A stretch of DNA of 64,000 nt from JAFAMB01 sp963775805 (lineage in GTDB: Bacteria > Verrucomicrobiota > Verrucomicrobiia > Chthoniobacterales > JAFAMB01), in assembly GCA_963775805.1 (NCBI GenBank), contig CAVZKG010000001.1, positions 2,294,001 through 2,358,000 of the forward strand, written 5' to 3'. Shown piece after piece: positions 22,639 through 30,301 of this stretch. The notes beneath the pieces are model-generated. The model saw nothing but the letters and a program-made list of their open reading frames with translations. It was not told the origin of the DNA and did not search any database. Position 1 is the first letter of the stretch. Every line of letters begins with the position of its first letter. Made by a program: the position numbers and the translations under genes.

Positions 22639-23283
22639 ATGAGTGACATCGCATTATTGCTTCGAGACAAGCAAAAACGGCTGCGCGAGGAGGCCATCCT
22701 TGAAGCAGCGAATCGCCTGCTTTCTGAAAAAGGCTATCAGGGAATGACCATGGACGACTTGGCGTCCCGAGTCGGAATTGCAAAAGGAAGTCTGTACCAG
22801 CATTTCCGATCTAAAGACGAACTGGTCAGCGCGGCTCTGGTTGCGTTCATGAACCGGATTTCGGATTACGTCGCTGGGCTTCCGCCCAATCAACCGGCGA
22901 TTGAACGACTAAAACTGACGTTTCGAAACGCGTTTACACTCAGGTTCCGGGATGGGTTTCCGGATATCCTAAGTATGAAGCAGTTGATTAAAGATACGCT
23001 GACAAATCATCCAGATTACGTAACGTCCGCCAATCGACTCGGAACGGCGCTGGCTGAGATGTTCGAGATGGCGAAAAAGCAAGGAGACATCGCCCAGGAT
23101 ATTCCAACCGATGTACTCGTTTTTGCCGCTATTGGAAGAATGCGAGATCCGGAACTCGACGCTCTGATCGCGGAAAAACGGGCGCAGGCGGAAGACATCG
23201 TGGAGCTGCAGGTTCAATTATTTCTAGGGGGCGTCGTCACAGACTGGCAACGATCAAAAATGCGCCGGCTCCACAAGTTCTGA
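22639..23283 (+). CDS. TetR/AcrR family transcriptional regulator
   Basis: A 214-residue regulator: REEAILEAANRLLSEKGYQG and MTMDDLASRVGIAKGSLYQH then FRSKDELV give a textbook TetR DNA-binding domain at about residues 16-62. The remainder is helical. The gene is co-directional with the transglutaminase-like gene but has its own promoter. Its target is not evident; no palindrome was found near it. Confidence 0.9.
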   Translation: MSDIALLLRDKQKRLREEAILEAANRLLSEKGYQGMTMDDLASRVGIAKGSLYQHFRSKDELVSAALVAFMNRISDYVAGLPPNQPAIERLKLTFRNAFTLRFRDGFPDILSMKQLIKDTLTNHPDYVTSANRLGTALAEMFEMAKKQGDIAQDIPTDVLVFAAIGRMRDPELDALIAEKRAQAEDIVELQVQLFLGGVVTDWQRSKMRRLHKF

Positions 23284-23305
23284 GGAAGTGGTCAGAGTCG
23301 GGAAG

Positions 23306-23505
23306 AGTGGTCAGTGTCAGTTGTAGAAGAAGTTGTCAGTGTCAGTTGTCAGTGAGGAGAGGCAACTTTTGGAATACTTTTCGAAACTAAACTGGCGCGG
23401 ATAGGCGGTACGCGAAACTTAGATCCGGCGATTGGCTACCTTCTATTCTCACTGACAACCGACAACCGGCACTGACAACTTCTTCTACAACTGACACTGA
23501 CCACT
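23306..23505. repeat. Large inverted repeat with 36-bp perfect arms (GTCAGTGTCAGTTG family)
   Basis: Positions 23306-23341 and 23470-23505 are exact reverse complements over 36 bases, with a 128-base spacer that itself contains more GTTGTCAGTG / CACTGACAAC units. The whole block fills the gap between the convergent tetR and membrane-protein genes. Another piece of the same motif lies near 50008. It is probably a non-autonomous repeat that doubles as a bidirectional transcription barrier. Confidence 0.85.
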
Positions 23506-23532
23506 CCCTCTGCAACCGACACTGAGAACTCC

Positions 23533-24204
23533 TCAATTCGCTCGAAAACGGGCGATGATCTGGCCGTTCTCAACATGGATTGAGTCCAGACGGGAGAGGA
23601 AAATCTCGCCTTCCGGCAGACGGGCACGAATCCCTTGCTCGATCGTTTGCTGAACCGTGTCGCGGTAGCCTTGCCCAGTGAAAAGCCACGGCAATCGGCG
23701 ATCGTTCCCTTCGATATCAAGCCCGGCAATCTTTAGTTCATTTTTTTCAATCGAAAGGCGGGCAGCGATTCTCCCGTTAAAAAAACGCTTCTTGAAAGAG
23801 GGCATCATTGGGATCTCGGCCATGAAGGTCAGTGGGATACTGACTTCTGCGACGATCCAGTCTTCGGTTGTACGAAACCGAAGATGATCGACAAGATCGG
23901 AATTCTTTCCGTCACCGAAAAACCAGGCGTTCAAATCGTCCGCGGAAAAAGTGAAATCGGCGGCCTCCCCCCTTTGCAGAGACTCAAAGAGCGCATGCCA
24001 TTTCAGTCGCGCGGCATTCTGTTGCACCAGCGAGGGAATTGGCTCGAAGGACCGCGGTTGCGGCGACGTCATCATATAGGCGCCCTGGTAGGCCGAAATT
24101 GCGCCCCAGAGCACGGCCCCGACAATTACTACGAAGACCACCGTCAGCAGAATACAACCACCCCTGCAAAAACCGGACTGTGATCGCGATCTTTGAAGGC
24201 TCAT
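23533..24204 (-). CDS. Membrane-anchored hypothetical protein
   Basis: A 223-residue protein with one N-terminal membrane segment (GCILLTVVFVVIVGAVLWGA, about 16-35) after a basic start, so the rest should face the periplasm. The soluble part contains FTFSADDLNAWFFG and SRLDSIHVENGQIIARF, a pattern like the LPS-assembly or DUF2993-type lipid-groove proteins, but I do not recognise the family. Its ATG overlaps the rfbD stop as ATGA, so it is the last gene of the rfbB-rfbD operon, hinting at a cell-surface role. Confidence 0.7.
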   Translation of the reverse strand: MSLQRSRSQSGFCRGGCILLTVVFVVIVGAVLWGAISAYQGAYMMTSPQPRSFEPIPSLVQQNAARLKWHALFESLQRGEAADFTFSADDLNAWFFGDGKNSDLVDHLRFRTTEDWIVAEVSIPLTFMAEIPMMPSFKKRFFNGRIAARLSIEKNELKIAGLDIEGNDRRLPWLFTGQGYRDTVQQTIEQGIRARLPEGEIFLSRLDSIHVENGQIIARFRAN

Positions 24205-25085
24205 CCTCTTTGCGAACTTTCAGAATACTTTTTTTGGACAAAATCACGAACCGCCTCCTGCCAGGGGCGCGGAGTGAGTCCAGTGATACCCGAGTACTTT
24301 TCAGTCGCCAAAACCGTGTGGACCGGGCGCGCTGCAATGAACGACTTCATTGAAGCAAGAGTGCTCGGTTGTATCTCGTGCGCGACCAGGGGGACACCTT
24401 CTTCGTTCGCAACGTCTACGGCAAACTGGGCGTATTGGCGCCAAGTGCATCCACCCGAGTTACAAAGATGGAGGATTCCGCCAATCGGCTGTTCAAATAA
24501 AACCGGGCGAATCCACTCTGCGAAATCGAGCGTATAAGTGGGGGCAGAGAACTTGTCATCAATCGCGAAAACCGGGTTGCGGGTTCTGGCCTGGTCCAAT
24601 GCCCAATCGATGAAACTAGGTTTGTCTGGTCCAAAGACCCAGGAAACTCGTACTACAAGGTGCCTTGAATCGGTCTCCAGCAACAGCTCTTCCCCAAGGC
24701 GTTTGGTTCTGCCATATACGCTGATCGGCGCAGCCGGATCCTCTTCAACGAGGGGGCGCGAAAGCCGCCCGTCGAACACATAATCGGTACTCAGGTGAAG
24801 ACAGCGGACGCCGCGTTCGGTGCAGATTTTTCCAAGTGCGGCCATCGACCGTGCGTTGATTTGCTCCGCTTCGAATTCATGTTGCTCGCACCAATCAACG
24901 TTCGTTGCAGCTGCGGCGTTGATGACCAAATCGGAATCGATTCCCTCCAATTGTTTATCAAGCGGCGTCGCAAGGTCCAATTCGTTGCGGCCCAACGGCA
25001 CTATCTCATAGGTATCCGCGAGAATTCGACAAAGAGCGGCCCCTAGACGACCATTTTTTCCAACAACGACGATACGTCGTTTCAT
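24201..25085 (-). CDS. rfbD: dTDP-4-dehydrorhamnose reductase
   Basis: A 294-residue NAD(P)H-dependent reductase that makes dTDP-L-rhamnose for surface polysaccharide. The cofactor motif is VVGKNGRLGAAL (about 7-18); CLHLSTDYVFDGRLSRPLVE carries the active-site Thr/Asp, and YGRTKRLGE supplies Tyr-x3-Lys. The start at 25085 overlaps the rfbB stop (ATGA), which decides it over an in-frame codon 27 bases earlier. Family member RfbD is certain at the fold level; the sugar product is inferred from the neighbour rfbB. rfbA and rfbC are not in the window. Confidence 0.88.
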   Translation of the reverse strand: MKRRIVVVGKNGRLGAALCRILADTYEIVPLGRNELDLATPLDKQLEGIDSDLVINAAAATNVDWCEQHEFEAEQINARSMAALGKICTERGVRCLHLSTDYVFDGRLSRPLVEEDPAAPISVYGRTKRLGEELLLETDSRHLVVRVSWVFGPDKPSFIDWALDQARTRNPVFAIDDKFSAPTYTLDFAEWIRPVLFEQPIGGILHLCNSGGCTWRQYAQFAVDVANEEGVPLVAHEIQPSTLASMKSFIAARPVHTVLATEKYSGITGLTPRPWQEAVRDFVQKKYSESSQRG

Positions 25086-26062
25086 CGAGGTTTTTGAACC
25101 TCCCGGCACCAAGACTCATTGTCTCGATACCAGTCTATGGTCTCGGCAAGGCCGCGTTCCAGATTGTGAAGGGGTTTCCACCCGATTTCCGAACGAATCT
25201 TGGTCGAATCGATCGCATACCTGCGGTCATGCCCTGGCCGATCCCGAACAAATTCGATCAACTCCTCCCCTTTCCCCAGATAAGCCAGGATAGTCCGCAC
25301 CAAATCCAAATTCTTTCGCTCCGAATCGGCACCGACATTGTAGACCTGCCCGGAATGCCCTTTCATCAGCACATCAAAAACGGCCGCGCAATGATCCTCG
25401 ACATGGATCCAATCTCTGACGTTCAACCCATCGCCGTAGACCGGAACCGGTTTACCCGCTAATAGGCGAAGAATCGCGACAGGGATCAGCTTCTCCGGGA
25501 ATTGGTACGGTCCATAATTGTTCGAACAGCGAGTCACGACGACATCCTGGTCATAGGTCTTGTGGGCCGCCAGAACGAGCAAATCGGCTGCCGCCTTGCT
25601 CGCGGAATAGGGTGAACTAGGATCGATTGGGCTGAGTTCAGTAAATCGTCCATTCTCTCCGAGGGAGCCGTAAACTTCATCTGTCGACACCTGCACAAAT
25701 CGTTTCACACCATGCCGTCGGGCGGCATCGACCAGGTTATTGGTTCCTACCACGTTGGTGTGAATAAAGTTCTCCGGGGAGGTGATGCTTCGATCCACAT
25801 GGCTTTCCGCAGCGAAGTTCACGACCGCGTAATAACTGTGTCTCGACAACACCTCCTCGATTGCCAGGGCGTTCCCGATATCGACCCGGAAAAACTCATA
25901 GCGATCCCCGAATTCGGTTCGGAAATCGGCCGTGGACGCCAGGGACCCCGCGTACGTCAAGGCGTCGACATTGGTCACCATTTCCGGCCCATAATGTCCC
26001 AAAACATAACGAATAAAATTGCTCCCGATAAACCCGCAACCCCCGGTAATTAACAGACGCAT
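25082..26062 (-). CDS. rfbB: dTDP-glucose 4,6-dehydratase
   Basis: A 326-residue extended SDR. LLITGGCGFIGSNFIRYVLG (about 3-22) binds NAD, HVDRSI and VQVSTDEVYGSLGENGRF carry the catalytic Thr-Asp-Glu, YSASKAAADLLV the Tyr-x3-Lys, and NNYGPYQFPEKLIP is the substrate-binding signature. It converts dTDP-glucose to dTDP-4-keto-6-deoxyglucose, feeding rfbD, whose start overlaps its stop. It heads the operon. Length is slightly short of the usual 340-360, with a normal C-terminus (IDWYRDN). Confidence 0.92.
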   Translation of the reverse strand: MRLLITGGCGFIGSNFIRYVLGHYGPEMVTNVDALTYAGSLASTADFRTEFGDRYEFFRVDIGNALAIEEVLSRHSYYAVVNFAAESHVDRSITSPENFIHTNVVGTNNLVDAARRHGVKRFVQVSTDEVYGSLGENGRFTELSPIDPSSPYSASKAAADLLVLAAHKTYDQDVVVTRCSNNYGPYQFPEKLIPVAILRLLAGKPVPVYGDGLNVRDWIHVEDHCAAVFDVLMKGHSGQVYNVGADSERKNLDLVRTILAYLGKGEELIEFVRDRPGHDRRYAIDSTKIRSEIGWKPLHNLERGLAETIDWYRDNESWCREVQKPR

Positions 26063-26144
26063 TGTCCCGGATCTATCACGGCGGCGCGATCTTGCAAGGC
26101 CGTTGTCGAGTGAAAGGCAGAAGGCAGTCGAGTGAAAGGCGGAA

Positions 26145-26232
26145 GGAAGAAGTAGGAATTAAGAATCAAAAAGTTCTCTGGGAGACGCTTTTTCTGCTTC
26201 TTCCTTCTTACTTCTTAATTCTGCCTTCTTCC
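26145..26232. repeat. Imperfect inverted repeat, GAAGAAGNNNGAATTAAGAA type
   Basis: Arms 26145-26165 and 26212-26232 match as reverse complements at 18 of 21 positions (all but three central bases of the arm). The gap between rfbB and the DUF374 gene is filled with related purine-rich/pyrimidine-rich strings (AGTCGAGTGAAAGGCAGAAGG occurs twice with changes nearby). It can form a long hairpin in RNA. Confidence 0.55.
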
Positions 26233-26283
26233 TTACAGGGCCGGTCCTATTTTGGGTGCATTTTTGTCTGTAAGATTTTAGCG

Positions 26284-26958
26284 CTACTTCATGATCATAT
26301 GTTCGACCATCCGGGTTTCGACCATTTTCAACTTTTCGTCAAAAATGCCTTCGGATTTGCTGACATTGACGTCGATCATGGGAAGCAGAATCACACTCAC
26401 CCTGGAGAACGGTTTCGGGATAGCGAATCCGTCCCACGAATTTAACCGCCAAAACGCGGAGTATTCGACACTGATTGGCATCAACGGTACCCCACACCTC
26501 TCGGCAAGGACTAGAGCGCCAGGGCTCAGCTTATAGCGAGGTCCTCTCGGACCGTCCGGGGTAATACAGATATCGAACCCCTCTTCAACGGTTCGGACGA
26601 GGTCGAGCATAGCGGCAGCGCCACGGCGAGAACTCGAGCCGCGAACAGACCCCATTCCAAAGCAACGAACAAACTCCGAAAGATAAGCGCCATCGCGGCT
26701 GGCGCTGGTCAGAACCACCAGGCCTTTCCGGTTCCGGTAATACCGTCGAAATGCTGCCGGCATCGCGAGAATCCGGTTGTGCCAGATTAGGGTCACTGCA
26801 GGTTTGGGATAGGGCCCGGAGAAGAACTTTGACTGGTCCTCCAATTGAAAGCGGAGTGTCGCGCACAACAGCTTGATCAGGATCGAGCCAACCCAAATCA
26901 ACAAGCGCACCCGTAACGGCAGTTGATGGACCCGCATTGAAACGGCCAGATCGGACAT
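26284..26958 (-). CDS. DUF374 lysophospholipid acyltransferase family protein
   Basis: About 224 residues. The family signature is present: ILIKLLCATLRFQ near the N-terminal membrane region, LIWHNRILAMPAAFRRY (catalytic His), LTSASRDGAYLSEFVRCFGM with GSSSRRGAAAMLDLVRTVEE, and ITPDGPRGPRYKLSPGALVL. DUF374 proteins act at the inner membrane, probably acylating a lipid A or lipoprotein precursor. The ATG at 26958 has an AGGGGG Shine-Dalgarno, better than the TTG 36 bases upstream. It lies next to the rfb operon, consistent with envelope biogenesis. Confidence 0.88.
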   Translation of the reverse strand: MSDLAVSMRVHQLPLRVRLLIWVGSILIKLLCATLRFQLEDQSKFFSGPYPKPAVTLIWHNRILAMPAAFRRYYRNRKGLVVLTSASRDGAYLSEFVRCFGMGSVRGSSSRRGAAAMLDLVRTVEEGFDICITPDGPRGPRYKLSPGALVLAERCGVPLMPISVEYSAFWRLNSWDGFAIPKPFSRVSVILLPMIDVNVSKSEGIFDEKLKMVETRMVEHMIMK

Positions 26959-26996
26959 GCCGCCCCCTATCGTCGTGCCACCAAATGAGGTCAACT

Positions 26997-27242
26997 TTAA
27001 ATCGTAACACCCTGCTCAGATCCGGCATCTCCCAAATCGACAGGAGTGACCGAATCCGTCATCCAGCAATTCGCGTTCTCTCCTTCGATTTGCCTGGAGA
27101 CGATAAAAACGTAAGCCATTTTCTGACCGCTTGGAGTCACTATCTCGACATAAACCGCTGCCGTGCCCGCGCCCACCCTCGAATCGCCCATGGGGTGTGA
27201 AAACTTCACAACAACATTATTTACGTCACAGGATTGTAACAA
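26997..27242 (-). CDS. Small hypothetical protein, possibly N-terminally truncated
   Basis: An 81-codon frame beginning with TTG. The stretch AAVYVEIVTPSGQKMAYVFI followed by SRQIEGENANCWMTDSV has natural beta-strand composition and recalls the end of DUF4864-like domains (YVFxLxxQ...CWMTDxV). There is no clear start: the first codon lies in the Pho-box-like sequence of the pst promoter, and an internal ATG at 27191 would cut into the domain. It may be the C-terminal remnant of a larger gene displaced by the pst locus. Confidence 0.35.
   Translation of the reverse strand: MLQSCDVNNVVVKFSHPMGDSRVGAGTAAVYVEIVTPSGQKMAYVFIVSRQIEGENANCWMTDSVTPVDLGDAGSEQGVTI
27225..27242 (-). promoter_or_regulatory. 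Pho-box-like element upstream of pstS
   Basis: Read on the minus strand, TTGTTAC-AATC-CTGTGAC has the 7-4-7 spacing of PhoB boxes (two copies of CTGTCAT-like heptamers separated by four bases). It lies 58 bp upstream of pstS. Its orientation is opposite to pstS, which is unusual but not excluded. PhoB control is what is known for pst operons; the site itself is a sequence match only. Confidence 0.45.
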
Positions 27243-27299
27243 TTGAAGGATTGCCGACCGTAAAGAAATTGTTGAGTGGAGGGTGGAAGCAAACCGCCT

Positions 27300-28316
27300 A
27301 TGAAAATCTCCAAGTCTCCGTTTCTTTTTACCCTCCTGGCAACCAGTGTTGCTGTCTCAACGGTTTCGGCCGCGACACAATTGCAGGGTGCCGGCGCAAC
27401 GTTTCCCGCCCCGCTCTATGAACGATGGATCGCTGAGTACACAAAGACAGCCCAGGATGTGCAGATCAATTATCAAGGAGTCGGGAGCGGCGCAGGCATC
27501 AAACAATTCACGCAAAATCTAGTCTCGTTCGGGGCAAGTGACGCCGCGATGAAGGATGAGGAAATCGCGGCCGTTAAGCAAGGCGTCGTTCTTATCCCAG
27601 CGACCGCTGGCAGCATTGTACTCGCGTTCAATCTGCCCGGGGTTCAGAGCCTTAAGCTTTCCCGGGAAGCCTACGTTGGCATTTTTCTCGGAAAAATCAG
27701 CGCCTGGAATGATCCGGCGATCGCGAAGACAAACGACGGTGTGAAGCTGCCTTCAACGGCGATCACGGTTTGCGAGCGTTCGGACGGAAGCGGCACGAAT
27801 TTTGTATTCACTAAACACCTGTGCGCAATCAGTCCGGAATTCAAAGACCAGGTTGGTGAAGGCACGAGTGTCACCTGGCCGACCGGCGTCGCCGGAAAAG
27901 GAAACGACGGAGTCACTGCATTGATCAAACAGACTCCTGGCGCGATTGGATATGTCGAGTACGGCTATGCGAAAAACAACAAGCTCTCTTTTGCGGCGCT
28001 TCAGAATAAAGCGGGGGAATTCGTCACCGCTGACACCGCATCCGGAGCGGCCACTTTGGCAACGACTCAATTCCCGGCAAACATCCTCCGAGCATGGCCT
28101 TCGGATCCCGACGCAAAAGAAGCCTATCCGATCGCCACATTCACTTGGCTGCTGCTCTACAAAAATTACAGCAATGCCCAAATCGGCGATGCAGTGAAGA
28201 AATTCGTCACGTTCGGCCTGACAGATGGGCAAAAATTCGCTGAAGACCTTGGTTACATTCCGCTCCCCAAGGAAGTGGTTGATAAAGACCTGGAAGCGTT
28301 AAAGTCGGTGCAGTAA
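27300..28316 (+). CDS. pstS: Phosphate ABC transporter substrate-binding protein
   Basis: A 338-residue periplasmic phosphate-binding protein. Signal peptide FLFTLLATSVAVSTVSA (cleavage near SAA-TQ). The mature N-terminus QLQGAGATFPAPLYERWIAE with QINYQGVGSGAGIKQF, VSFGASDAAM and CERSDGSGTNFVFTKHL contains the Ser/Asp/Arg/Thr residues that bind phosphate. The start at 27300 begins the signal peptide; an in-frame codon 24 bases earlier adds nothing useful. It heads pstSCA and is followed by a hairpin before pstC. Confidence 0.94.
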   Translation: MKISKSPFLFTLLATSVAVSTVSAATQLQGAGATFPAPLYERWIAEYTKTAQDVQINYQGVGSGAGIKQFTQNLVSFGASDAAMKDEEIAAVKQGVVLIPATAGSIVLAFNLPGVQSLKLSREAYVGIFLGKISAWNDPAIAKTNDGVKLPSTAITVCERSDGSGTNFVFTKHLCAISPEFKDQVGEGTSVTWPTGVAGKGNDGVTALIKQTPGAIGYVEYGYAKNNKLSFAALQNKAGEFVTADTASGAATLATTQFPANILRAWPSDPDAKEAYPIATFTWLLLYKNYSNAQIGDAVKKFVTFGLTDGQKFAEDLGYIPLPKEVVDKDLEALKSVQ

Positions 28317-28317
28317 G

Positions 28318-28358
28318 GTCGTTGTTTCGATCTTGAAAGGGTCGAAACAAAGAACGAC
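28318..28358 (+). terminator. Hairpin between pstS and pstC
   Basis: GTCGTT-G-TTTCGA (28318-28330) pairs with TCGAAA-CAAAG-AACGAC (28342-28358) around a short loop. There is no following T run, so it is more likely a processing or attenuation hairpin that keeps pstS mRNA more abundant than pstCA, as is common in such operons. Confidence 0.55.
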
Positions 28359-28385
28359 GGCCGAGCGATCAAACCTCACTTCCGG

Positions 28386-29306
28386 ATGAAAAAGACCAAA
28401 CGCAAACTGGACTTGTTTCTGGTAGTGACGTGGCTAGCCTCTGCAGCCACTGTCGGCCTGCTGCTCTGGATCCTGGCGAGTATTGTTCAGCCCGCAATAC
28501 CCGCCATTCAAAAGACAGGTTTCACGTTCTTTACGAGCGCTATTTGGGACGTGAACAGAGATCGCTACGGCGCTCTGCCATTTTTGGTCGGGACGGCGAT
28601 GAGTTCGCTTTTAGCGCTCTTGACGGCCCTTCCCCTCGGCGTGTTCATTTCACTGTTCCTCAGTGAGAATTTCCTGCCAATTGCCATCAGGCAGGTGATC
28701 CGATTCGTTGTCGAATTGCTGGCAGCTATCCCGAGTGTTGTGTACGGGCTTTGGGGTATCGCGGTGGTTATTCCAATCGTCCAACAGTTTGGAGGAGTCC
28801 TGGCAAACTCGCTCGGATTCATTCCGCTCTTCAAAGGACCTGCATTCGGTAATAGCACCTTAACCGCCAGTCTCGTGTTGGCGCTGATGGTTCTTCCGAC
28901 GATCACTGCGATCGCTCGAACGACTCTGGTCTCTTTGCCAAAATCTTTGAGGGAAGGTTCTTACGCGATCGGTGCGACACGGTGGGAAACCATCTTCAGA
29001 GTTCTCCTCCCAAGCGCTGCGCCCGGAATTGTAGCCGGGACAATTTTGGCTTTTGGCCGCGCAATGGGAGAAACGATGGCCGTCGCAATGCTGATTGGAA
29101 ACAGCCCACGTTTGAATTGGTCCCTGCTCTCGCCAGGAGGAACACTTGCCGGGCTGCTGGCCAACCAGTTCGCAGAAGCAAAAGGGCTCCAGATCAGCGC
29201 TCTGATGTACGCCGCGCTCGCACTTGTCCTATTGACGCTTCTCGTCAACATCGCCGGCGAAATTGTGCTCCGCCGAGTCCAAAAATCTACCGCCGGATTG
29301 CGCTGA
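28386..29306 (+). CDS. pstC: Phosphate ABC transporter permease PstC
   Basis: A 306-residue inner-membrane permease with about six hydrophobic segments. The family pattern FVVELLAAIPSVVYGLWGIA (about 111-130), the EAA loop SLPKSLREGSYAIGATRWET, and GRAMGETMAVAMLIGNSP are diagnostic for PstC. It forms the phosphate channel with PstA, 4 bases downstream. No anomaly in length. Confidence 0.94.
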   Translation: MKKTKRKLDLFLVVTWLASAATVGLLLWILASIVQPAIPAIQKTGFTFFTSAIWDVNRDRYGALPFLVGTAMSSLLALLTALPLGVFISLFLSENFLPIAIRQVIRFVVELLAAIPSVVYGLWGIAVVIPIVQQFGGVLANSLGFIPLFKGPAFGNSTLTASLVLALMVLPTITAIARTTLVSLPKSLREGSYAIGATRWETIFRVLLPSAAPGIVAGTILAFGRAMGETMAVAMLIGNSPRLNWSLLSPGGTLAGLLANQFAEAKGLQISALMYAALALVLLTLLVNIAGEIVLRRVQKSTAGLR

Positions 29307-29310
29307 GCGT

Positions 29311-30204
29311 ATGACTACAACTACCGCCGCAGCTGAATTAAACGCCAACACGCTCGCCGCCAGGGACACGCGGTCGAAACGTCGGCTATTCTCAAACAGC
29401 GCCTGGAGCGTTGTGTGTGCCGGGCTATCGTTCCTGACACTGATTCCATTGTTCTCGATCGTCGTTCTAGTTGTCGAAAAAGGACTGCCACTCCTCACGG
29501 CTTCCGTTTTCACGCGATTGCCGCCGGCGCCTGGTCTAACAGGAGGCGGATTCGGCAACGCAATTCAAGGTACAGCCGTCATGGTTGTAATCGGCCTCCT
29601 GATTTCCGCGCCACTCGGAATTCTATCGGCAGTCTATATCAACGAGTACGACCCGAAATCGAAATTGGCTGGTTCTGTCCGTTTCGTTGCCAAGCTTTTG
29701 ACCGGGATTCCGTCGATTATTTGCGGGGTATTTGCATTTTCAGTTGTCGTCCTTTCAACCGGATCACCCTCTGCGATAGCCGGCGGGGTCGCCCTGGCGG
29801 TTTTGACCTTGCCCACGATTCTCCTAACGACTGAACAGGCGCTCTTGAGCGTTCCAAAAGCGTTGCGTGAAGCCTCTTACGGACTTGGAGCGACAAAGTT
29901 CCAGACTATCTTCCGGATCGTTTTACCCAATGCTCTTCCGGCGATCATGACCGGCGTCATGCTGGCTACCGCGCGCGCTGCCGGTGAAACCGCTCCGGTG
30001 CTGTTTACCGCGCAATTCAGCTCTTACTGGATGCGATCTTTGATGGAGCCGACTGGATCGCTAGCGGTCCTGATCTACAATTTCTCCACTCTGCCCTACG
30101 ACTATCAGATTTCGATGGCTTGGACTGCTTCTCTCGTCCTTCTGGTGTTGGTGACTGTGTCGAACATCGTTGCCCAAACGGTGTTTACCCGGCGCGTTAA
30201 ATAG
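29311..30204 (+). CDS. pstA: Phosphate ABC transporter permease PstA
   Basis: A 297-residue permease. LLTGIPSIICGVFAFSVVVL, the EAA loop SVPKALREASYGLGATKFQT and ARAAGETAPVLFTAQFSSYW are the PstA signatures. The ATG at 29311 is 4 bases after the pstC stop; an earlier in-frame start would overlap pstC by 44 bases. After its stop the plus strand has no gene, so the usual pstB ATPase and phoU do not follow here. Confidence 0.94.
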   Translation: MTTTTAAAELNANTLAARDTRSKRRLFSNSAWSVVCAGLSFLTLIPLFSIVVLVVEKGLPLLTASVFTRLPPAPGLTGGGFGNAIQGTAVMVVIGLLISAPLGILSAVYINEYDPKSKLAGSVRFVAKLLTGIPSIICGVFAFSVVVLSTGSPSAIAGGVALAVLTLPTILLTTEQALLSVPKALREASYGLGATKFQTIFRIVLPNALPAIMTGVMLATARAAGETAPVLFTAQFSSYWMRSLMEPTGSLAVLIYNFSTLPYDYQISMAWTASLVLLVLVTVSNIVAQTVFTRRVK

Positions 30205-30301
30205 CCGGGTTGAGCAGGCCCCACCCATTGTCTCACGTAATATTCAGGCCAAAACCTTAAGGTCTGGGGCAGATTGAGAGGTTTTTGGAATCGGTTCGCT
30301 G

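Noticed and set aside
28318..28358. Strong intrinsic terminator ending the pst operon after pstS
   Set aside because: No T run follows the stem and pstC starts 28 bases later, so full termination here is unlikely.
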